Positions 56,395 through 64,000 of a stretch of DNA of 64,000 bases are shown piece after piece (the stretch's first letter is position 1; each line of letters starts with the position of its first letter). The stretch lies in the NCBI RefSeq assembly GCF_964340395.1, contig NC_135570.1:18024821-18088820 (forward strand), in the 5' to 3' direction. Source of the DNA: Glandiceps talaboti (lineage: Eukaryota > Hemichordata > Enteropneusta > Spengelidae). A program made the translations under genes and the position numbers. Below the pieces are notes generated by a model. It was not told the DNA's origin. It did not search any database and worked only from the letters and a program-made list of their open reading frames with translations.

Positions 56395-57487
56395 GTAAGT
56401 TATCTTATTTCAACCCACATTTGATTTCCAATGTCTGTTGTATTACCTGAGATATATGGTTATGATAAATTCTGTGACAATTTGAACATTTTACAGTTAA
56501 TAATAATAAGGCTTTTTGATCAAAGATTCATACACATGGGTTGCGTTATTCAACATTCGGGACGCAATGCATTTACCGTTGACTTGTCACCTGTGAGTCA
56601 GTCCTTGGAACCATCAGTGTTCAATGTCATCAATGACTGTTACAGTGTACTACTTTGAAGAGAGATTGGAAACATGATTTTGAAGAAAGAACAATATTAA
56701 AACAATGAAAAATAAGTGACCATATACAAAGACAAAGTATGACATGGCCACAGTGCATTGTCACTGATACGTGTCACAGTAACGAGCTAGAGAATTTGGT
56801 AAATTAGTGCAGACTTGCATTCTTCAACGTCGTCAAAGTAATGCCGTTATTATATCAGATCTTTATAGTTATCTGTTCAAATTTAATCCGAAAACCTGCT
56901 AGCTGTAGTTTAACATCGTAAATTGTATGATGCTGAATTACCTTCAAAAATTGCGGGAAATGATGCCACAAACTATCTCACAGTTTTGGAGTGCTCAGCA
57001 GTAAGGTATGGCAAGTCTCATGTACCACAGGTTTCATCAAGACGATATTCCTATGTTTAGTTTGCACATTTCTGTTTGTTTTGAAATTGTTCATGCCCTT
57101 GATATTTATTTTCAAAGCATTCCAAATTTTCTGTGAAAACTATCAAAGACTGACTAGAAAAAAAGTCTGAGACTGAGAAAGAACATTAGTTTTTCGTTCA
57201 ATTATAATCTGAAAACATCCTTTCTAAACATAGTGTGTATGTGTGCTTGGATTTATTATGAAAGAATGTTTTTCTTTAAAAATGTATGGATATGAGTGAT
57301 AATACATGTAGAGTGTGTTCACATTGAATTACAGTTATTATTACAGAAACGAAGGTTCTAATTTTTTTTAAAAAGAGGAGTAAAAGAAATTCCCTTACAC
57401 ATAAACTTAGCTTGTGTTGCTTTAAAAAGTAACAATCCTTCAAGTTAAGGAAGTTTATACTTAATCATATGTTGTTACTTTTGCAGG

Positions 57488-57601
57488 AAAGGATTCTTGT
57501 TAAGATTAAAAACAACCCTAATCTATATGGTGATGTCAAAGTCTCATCTTTAAAGCTGTTCAAGGCAGAGAAGAAGGCTTCATAGTCGAAAGATTATTTT
57601 G
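57488..57601 (+). CDS. Possible unassigned exon
   Basis: Between acceptor TTTTGCAG and donor TTTTG|GTGAGT, one frame reads ERILVKIKNNPNLYGD, then VKVSSLKLFKAEKKAS, and a stop. The splice sites are good and the peptide is lysine-rich. It is out of frame with BEN exon 1 (an immediate stop after KDSC). It could be an alternative terminal exon or a chance frame. Confidence 0.25.
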
Positions 57602-58036
57602 GTGAGTAAAATATATATGACACTAGAAGAAATATTGGCTTATCAACAATTTGTTTTATAACTCACACAGGCTGACTATTCTTTACACTTGAGAGCAGTG
57701 AGTTACAACTGTCACAATTATGATGTTTATTTTTAGTCCCAATCAGATGAAGTCCAGGATGGGGACTTATACAATAGGGTCCGTCCGGAGTCATTTCTCA
57801 GACATGACTGAAGCGATTTCTCTCAAACTTTGCACAAGGACAACATACTATGGAATACATATGCACTTGGTGCAATGTTTCTAAAAGTGTTCTTTTCCTA
57901 AAAGAATCAGCAAAATTTGCTCTAGCAACCATGACGCACCCTTAGCAACAACCAAATGTCAGTATTTTATTTTTGAGTGATGATAAATATGTTTTGTTTA
58001 GTTTTTTGACATTTTTTTTGTTATCAATATCTGTAG

Positions 58037-58177
58037 GTGTTCTATTGAATGAACTGATTGACATCGTCTTCACCTTTGAAGAGCTTGCAAATAGTTGTGG
58101 CATGGGGAAGCGGTTAAAGAGAAGTGGTGTGGAATCTAAAGTACCTTTGGACAGCCATCGAATCGAGGCAATAAAAA
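58037..58177 (+). CDS. BEN-domain protein, exon 2
   Basis: Acceptor TATCTGTAG, donor AAAA|GTAAGA, phase 1-1, 47 codons. Encodes VLLNELIDIVFTFEELANSC, GMGKRLKRSGVESK, VPLDSHRIEAIK. This fits the BEN pattern: L-x-x-L-x-x-x-x-F-S-x-E-E-L-A-x-S, then a Gly/Lys loop, then x-L-D-x-x-R-I-x-A-I-K. BEN domains bind DNA or chromatin partners and are usually found in nuclear transcriptional repressors. Confidence 0.72.
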
Positions 58178-59095
58178 GTAAGACAATTAAAAGGAGCAAT
58201 GTATATTGATAATTATTTATCTTGTATTACAGTGAACCGAGATATTAACATGCAATGTTATATTCGTGCTATAGGAATTCAAGTTGATTATTCACATTTA
58301 ATTTTAGAGCCAACAAGGTGTTCAGTGTTGTTTGTGCACATAAACAATGTGTTGAGAACAATGAAATTTGACATTAGGCTACTGAAATTATAGATGCTTA
58401 CTGTAAAGTACATACAGTGCATTAAATAAAAATTTGTTTCTCCTTGTACCATGATAGTGATGGCAGTCGATAGTAACACTGTATGAAAATGTTATCCTGA
58501 GACTGACTTGCATCTAAAATAATTTACATCTACAGTCACACAGTTTTATTTTCATGTTCATGATTGGGCATAAAATTAAAACTGCCTAAAAATAATTTCC
58601 AGTTTCATAGTATTACCTGAAATAGAGTTACACACCCAAATAGAGGCGTAATTGTCTTAAAATCAAGCAACCACAAACTTAAAGAAAAAAGAAACCGTCT
58701 GATTTTGTGCAGCACAAATATGCCAACTCCACTAATTGCCTGATCCCATGGTGCCATGCATAGCAACAAATATACTTGTTCCACTCTGACCTCAAGTGTG
58801 GCATGAAATATGGCATAGCAGCTATTTGGATTGCATGAATTTACATTATTTACTAGACTACAGATGCAAATGGATGTCTAATGAGCAATGGTTGTTTCTT
58901 TGGATTTACTATGCACGTAATAACCCATTTGTCAGCTTTTTGTGTGTAAGATATAATATGCATTATGAGTTTAATAAGTTGATTTTTAACAAGTCACTAT
59001 AACTTTAAAATGCAAATGCTTGAGCTTGGTGTTCCTATGAAAATGCATCCGTGACTTCAATCAGATACTAATGTAAACCTTTGTTTTATCTATAG

Positions 59096-59194
59096 AGTAC
59101 CTGTTAGCGAGAGAACAGGATTCCGGAATGAAATATGACATCACAGAGACAGCTTTCAATAAAAAAGTTACCAATAAACTAAGCAACGCAAGAC
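59096..59194 (+). CDS. BEN-domain protein, exon 3
   Basis: Acceptor TATCTATAG, donor GAC|GTAAGC, phase 1-1, 33 codons. Encodes KYLLAREQDSGMKYDITETA then FNKKVTNKLSNAR, the last helices of a BEN domain (I-K-x-Y-V/L..., I-N-x-K-V/C-x-x-x-x-R-x-x-R). The three exons share phase 1 and read through without stops. Confidence 0.72.
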
Positions 59195-59639
59195 GTAAGC
59201 ATGACCTGGCAAGACTGATATCTTGTAATACCGGTAGTTCCCATTGAATGTTTTAGAACAAAAGTTCTTGTTTTTCTGTAAGTTTTGAGCCTGTATCAAA
59301 GTGATTTTTAGATATATCACTTCCAATTGTACTTTATCATCTATATTTAGTTCAACAGTATAGTAACAAGAAGTAAATAAATGAAGATTTCTTAGTATAT
59401 TTTGATTCCGTGCAGGTTTATTGTGTATGTAAGTTCTGCAGTGAAGTCTAATCTGGTGAGTAGTGGACATCCTTTTAAATATGTAATCAAAGAGGTAAAA
59501 AAAAAACATTGCACTTCTACATCACATTCATGAAGTGGACTCACTGGCATATATTTTGTGCATTTGCAAGCTGTCAAATTCCAGTGTACTGCTGAATAAC
59601 AAACTGTATACAGGCTAATATCTTAACCTTTACATGCAG

Positions 59640-59930
59640 GCCTTGCTAGCAGTTGAACTGCTAAGCTCATTTAAATATTTCGGCCTATACACATGCTAAG
59701 GAACTGCTAGTGAACTGTGAAGGCTGAACTAGCAGTTGAACTGCTAATCTTGAAGGTTAAGGAGCAGGCCTTGCTAGCAGTTGAACTGCTTAGCTCATTT
59801 AAATATTTCGGCCTATACATATGCTAAGGAACTGCTAAGGCCCTATGTACTGCTTATGGGCAAAAATAACTGTTTGAAGGTTAATATCTTAGCCTTTACA
59901 TGCTAATATGAAGGTTATAAGCGCAGGCCT
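59640..59930. repeat. Second AACTGCTAA/TTAGCAGTT cluster
   Basis: A ~110-bp segment is repeated twice (about 59638 and 59767). It holds GCAGGCCTTGCTAGCAGTTG, AACTGCT(A/T)AGCTCATTTAAA, TATTTCGGCCTATACA and ATGCTAAGGAACTGCTA. AGCAGTTGAACTGCT is itself palindromic. The motif matches the cluster at 54920-55310, and the two lie on either side of the BEN gene. Confidence 0.8.
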
Positions 59931-61088
59931 GCAAGTTTTGTAAGGGAGGCCAGAGTATTGGGGGAGGGAGGTGTACAAATAGTACTCAGGAAAGGTCAGA
60001 GTATGGGTGGGGGTTAAAACTGTAGTAGGAAATGGTGAGAGCTAGCTAGTAGACTGAGCTGGGATTATAAGTCGTATCGGTGGAGGGCAAGCGAATGGGG
60101 TGGGGGTGTCTACCTTGCATCTTTGGGAAGGACCAGATTATCAGGCTATGCATGCAGATTGTACAGGGAAAAGCGAGAGTGTCAGGAGGTATAAATCGTG
60201 ATGAAAAAAGATGAGATTTCAATTATCAAAGGTAAAAATAGTAATTGAAACTGACGAGATTTCACATCAGAAACATCATGTTTATCAATGTGCACTGCAT
60301 TTGTGTGTGGTGGGGGGGGGGGGGGGTAGTGGGGACTCTAAAATGTGAGTAATAAAATCTAATATTAACCATCACATACCATCCACATCATATATGCATC
60401 ATAGTATATAGCTTAAAAACAGCAAATAATCTGATGACTTCTTTCAAACCATGTATACTAATATTCAAGTCTTCATATTAACTGTAACGAAAATCAAAGT
60501 CTCTCATTTCTGAATTGTGTAGTACCAAGCTTATACTGACAGGATTTGTTACAGATAGTAAGAATAGCCATAATGTTATATCATTGTAGACAAGAATATT
60601 TATTAACATGAAATTTATTACACAAAAATGCCAAGCTTATACTGACAGGATTTGTTACAAATAGTAAGAATAGCCATAATGTTATATCATTGTAGACAAG
60701 AATATTTATTAACATGAAATTTATTACACAAAAATGCCTGTAACATATTTTATTTTAAAATGGTTGTTCCTTGTTTTCGAGAACAATTTTTTTAATTTAA
60801 TAAATAAGATTTCCATTTTAGAACTACATGTATACACAGCTTGGTGTTGATTTTGAATTGAGTAAATGTTGTAAATTAGTGAAATGTGTGAGGCTGCACC
60901 AAATTCAATGAAACTTGCTACATCTATGGATCATACAAAGATATATATGAGTATTTTCAGTTCATCTCTGGTTATTAGTATTTTTTGTGTTCTCTTTGTT
61001 TTTGTTTTAAACTCTACCCCAAGGTTTAAGATACTTGGGTAACGATCCCTGGCCCGTAGATCTGTAACATACATTGTTGACTTCACAG
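59931..61088. other. Intron with G-run and 105-bp duplication
   Basis: Contains a G-run at about 60310-60326. Two 105-bp tandem copies lie at 60525-60629 and 60630-60734, both starting CCAAGCTTATACTGACAGG with one or two differences. Otherwise nothing recognised. Confidence 0.7.
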
Positions 61089-61174
61089 GCCATTCATATA
61101 GCAATTTGCTGTTCAGTTTCCATGAAACTACAAAAACAGACTCAAAAATGTCTAGTGATCGAATTGATGTATGA
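61089..61174 (+). CDS. Possible BEN-gene terminal exon
   Basis: After the acceptor TTGACTTCACAG, joining in phase 1 to exon 3 gives an Arg codon, then HSYSNLLFSFHETTKTDSK, MSSDRIDV and a stop. Phase fits and BEN proteins often end soon after the domain. There is no family evidence for this tail. Confidence 0.2.
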
Positions 61175-61489
61175 AAAAATTATTGCTTGGTGCAATCAAA
61201 ATGTCAAATTTGATCAAATATTTGGAAATAAACCAGTGCAATTTCGCCAAGTGCTGCCTGGAAATATATTTGATGTACACCCGGAACTAACTGTGACCTA
61301 GGCACATTCAAAATAATATACAGTGATACTATATCAATGTTTAATTGAAAATAAGTGAACGTACCATTAGTTCGATGTACAAAACTGTGAGATGGTACCA
61401 TATTGACAACTTGAAGTCAGTCAATCAAATAATGTTGATTAAATCGTTTTATGAAGTCAAAATCATCTAAAAGAATTTTCAGGTATAGA

Positions 61490-61760
61490 AAAATTTGTAG
61501 GTATAGGAAACTTTGTAAGTTTCATTGATAAGTTGGCATATATATGAAACACCTGTTTTGAAAGCTGGGACAACAATAACTTGACCTTACATAAACTAAA
61601 CACTTGGATTGTTAAATCAAGGGTGATGAGGCTAGCTTGAATTTCAAGCCATAAACATGACATGGTTCTGTGTTTGGCTTGAAATTCCAGCCACAAACCT
61701 GTCTCTGTGGTTGGCTTGAATTTCCAACCACAAACCAGAGATGGTTCATAGTTATAACTA
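61490..61760 (-). mobile_element. Inverted copy of the GGCTTGAAATTC repeat family
   Basis: In reverse complement this reads ACCATCTCTGGTTTGTGG, then repeated GGTTGGAAATTCAAGCC / GGCTGGAATTTCAAGCC modules (61625-61740). It matches the interior of the MITE at 24616 (ACCATCTCTGG, TTTGTGGCTGG) and the core of the array at 44850-45775. Confidence 0.6.
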
Positions 61761-62441
61761 GTACAGTTTGAATGCTGACATCGAAACCATATGTTCACTC
61801 AAGATTTAAAATTGCCTCTACACTATACCTACAAATAACATTTATCCAACATCCCACAGTTGCAGCTAAGTGCAGGTTTAAGTGAATATTAGGCCTGATA
61901 AAAAAAAATTGTTGTTCCGATTACGCTCAATTTTAGAACAGGTGGGGTAAGTAGATTATTTATTTTATTTTATTAGATATTTTTTTATAGTTCAAGTTTT
62001 CCATTGTTTTCCAAATGGTCTATGTGTTGTTTACTTCTTCCTGTCAGATGTACAGCCAATACAGATTGGAGGAACAGTTTTATTTTGCCTTTTTAAGTTA
62101 ATTGATGTCAGTTTCCACATCCACAGTTTCTCGTGAGACTTTTCTTGTGATTTTATTTTTTTTCTCAAAGGGTTGGCAGTGAAAAGCTAGGTGGGGTCGT
62201 GTAGCCGGAACAAACAATTGATTTTTTAGGCCTAATATAACGAATAATGTTTGTTTAGAATTGGAGCAGTACACTATCCGAACTAATAATATGAAACAAT
62301 GATTAAATTGGTGTGTTGGTGGATTGCATTTCACCTACTCAAAGTGTGTGAATACTATTACTTTACATATGATATGAACGAAACGTATCACATGTTTATT
62401 TCATAATCATTGTGATCTCCATTTCTTCTATTATCCTTTAG
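61761..62441. other. Intron end before last MAM exon seen
   Basis: AT-rich, with (TTTTA)n-like text at about 61955-61985 and the acceptor TTATCCTTTAG at 62431-62441. No feature. Confidence 0.5.
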
Positions 62442-62701
62442 GACATTATCTGTACACAGAGGCTTCGACTCCTCGTGAACCAGGGGACATGGCTAGACTG
62501 ACTTCTCCTAGCTTCCCTGCCACTACAGGTGCATGTTTTACCTTTAACTACCATATGTATGGGGATCATATGGGAACTTTAAAGGTATATGTATACAATG
62601 ATGGTGACGTCACAGGCAATCCAATATGGAGTCAGTCGGGGAATCAAGGTTCCCAGTGGAAACAACTAAATATTTATGTAGTTCGGAAAACAAATTACAG
62701 G
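62442..62701 (+). CDS. Astacin-like metalloprotease, exon i (MAM domain 2, middle)
   Basis: Encodes GHYLYTEASTPREPGD, CFTFNYHMYGDHMGTLKVYV, NPIWSQSGNQGSQWKQLNIY. This is the same MAM block as exon f and a better match to the family (G-T-L present; G-x-Q-G-x-Q-W). Acceptor TTTAG, donor AGG|GTGAGA, phase 1 in, 0 out, as in exon f. The closing exon with G-D-I-A-x-D-D-I is not in the window, so the gene continues to the right. Confidence 0.92.
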
Positions 62702-64000
62702 GTGAGAATGTTTTATTCAGCACATACATGTAGTCAATGCACACCAACTTATGTATTATGATTGCCTTTTTTTGACATGACTTTAACTTTGAGGGGAGGG
62801 GGGAGGGGTAACACCAAATATAATCAGCAACAACACTTTGACCACAGAAAATAAATATGTGTATGGCCTACACACATATAAAGCTTATGGCTTTGACTGT
62901 CTATGAGTATCTGATATGGTCATCAAAATCAAAAATCTTCACATATAATACAAGGCCGACATTCTTGATAGTACAAGTCATTAAAATGGCCATATGGATG
63001 AGGATAGGCTATTTATTTTTGACTTTTAATAATAGGATGACAGTTATTACTGAATATCAGCTCTCAGCTTGAGTCTGTGTGCCAGCGTGGTATATCAAAA
63101 TAATCTTAACCCGTAAGAGAGATTTTGTTTTTCGATAATGAATAGCATTAGACTATCTGCTTAATAAGGCTGGGGTCAGAATTTATGGCGGGGGGGGGGG
63201 GGGGGGGGGGCTTGGGAGGAGAAATTATTTTTTGTCAAAAATAATTCACTGCCCTGTACAACGGACATTTGTAATAATTGCCGAAATTTGTAATAAATCG
63301 AAATTTGTAATAAAATTGCCGACATTTGTAATAAATTGCCGATATTTGTAATAAACTGACGACATTTGTAATAAATTCTGTGAACGACAATTGTAATAAA
63401 AATTGCCGATATTTGTAATAAATTTCAGAAAAAAATGTGTAATAAACCTGCCGAAATTTGTAATAAAAAAAAGGTTAAGGGGGTTCCTCTCTGACTTTCA
63501 AAGAAATGGAGTTACTCATTCTAAACTTAGAAGGGATTTAAAATATCGTCATTACAGGCTTCCTAGAATTAATTTACAACAATTATGTCAGCCACTTGGA
63601 TCTTTGAGTCTTTGTCAATCAATCATTCAATCAATCAATCAATCAATCATGCGATTAGTCAATAATAAGTCTACTTATCTACCTAGCTACTTACTTACCT
63701 ACTAGTACCTACATTATATACCCAGCAGTACTCATGTACCAACCCATCAGTCCAAATCATAATTCACTTGATGAACACGTCGTGCTTTATTGAACGAATG
63801 TAAATTTTGATCATTGGCGGACGTGTTGTTAAATTGACTTTGTCAAAAGATAACTTGTCGGTTGGTTGGTTGGCTGGCTGGTTGGTTGGCTGGTTGGCTG
63901 GTCGGTTGGTTGACTGACTGACTGACTGACTGACTGGCTGGCTGACTGACTGACTGACGGAGGGATGGAAAGACAGGCGTATGGAGGGTAGCTAAAAAGT
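62702..64000. other. Intron with simple repeats to window end
   Basis: A G-run lies at about 63189-63210. A ~21-bp minisatellite (GCCGA(A/C/T)ATTTGTAATAAA, about nine copies) runs from 63265 to 63465. (AATC)n is at about 63617-63648, and GGTT/GGCT then GACT tetranucleotides at about 63862-63958. There is no MAM exon. Confidence 0.75.

Noticed and set aside
59168-59577. 113-codon minus-strand frame overlapping BEN exon 3
   Set aside because: AT-rich chance frame without motifs; the plus-strand BEN reading explains the conserved part.

Overview
The window is nuclear DNA of an animal, most likely a marine invertebrate. It is AT-rich and intron-rich, with GT-AG splice sites, and it holds one very long multi-exon gene for a secreted protease. 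That gene is buried in non-LTR, Ty3/gypsy, DIRS-type and Penelope-like transposon remains. I cannot fix the phylum from the sequence. A cephalochordate, hemichordate or lophotrochozoan would all fit.

Region 1-17.6 kb. A 15.3-kb tandem array (98-15378) of a 24-bp unit sits inside a LINE reverse transcriptase on the minus strand. On the array's right side the RT reads up to its catalytic F-A-D-D-T box. On its left side the RT resumes with D-D-T and the expected downstream RT text. The unit itself reads DDTKLGKS on that strand. The array therefore looks like a run-away expansion of the codons around the RT active site, about 600 copies. It is organised in a twofold ~7-kb higher-order duplication and carries five identical-length copies of a 140-bp LINE/SINE tail. 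The LINE's endonuclease and ORF1 remnants follow to 17.57 kb.

Region 17.6-21 kb. Minisatellites, a second truncated LINE, and simple repeats.

Region 21-35 kb. Plus-strand exons of an astacin-family zinc metalloprotease: three catalytic-domain exons, a Sushi/CCP exon, and three exons forming a first MAM domain. The introns hold a LINE (23.5-25.0 kb) with a 237-bp MITE in its 3' region. A 2.4-kb 34-bp minisatellite is built from the Sushi exon's own splice-donor junction.

Region 35-54.6 kb. A giant intron full of nested elements. It has an internally deleted Ty3/gypsy element with both LTRs and a 5-bp target duplication. It also has a Penelope-like inverted terminal repeat with a hammerhead-like core. 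A DIRS-type tyrosine-recombinase retroelement is broken by a palindrome-armed foldback element, a minisatellite element and a 5'-truncated gypsy element whose 960-residue Pol frame is still open. A fourth LINE follows.

Region 54.6-64 kb. The protease gene resumes with a second MAM domain (54.67 kb and 62.44 kb) and runs off the right edge. Inside the intron between those exons lies a same-strand BEN-domain gene (56.19-59.19 kb or further) with its own ATG, a TATA-like box and a CRE-like site. It is bracketed by two clusters of an AACTGCTAA-type palindromic repeat.

The protease is inferred to be a secreted or surface protein whose MAM and Sushi modules serve adhesion. No N-terminal exon (signal peptide, propeptide) was found. 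No tRNA, rRNA or CRISPR was recognised.
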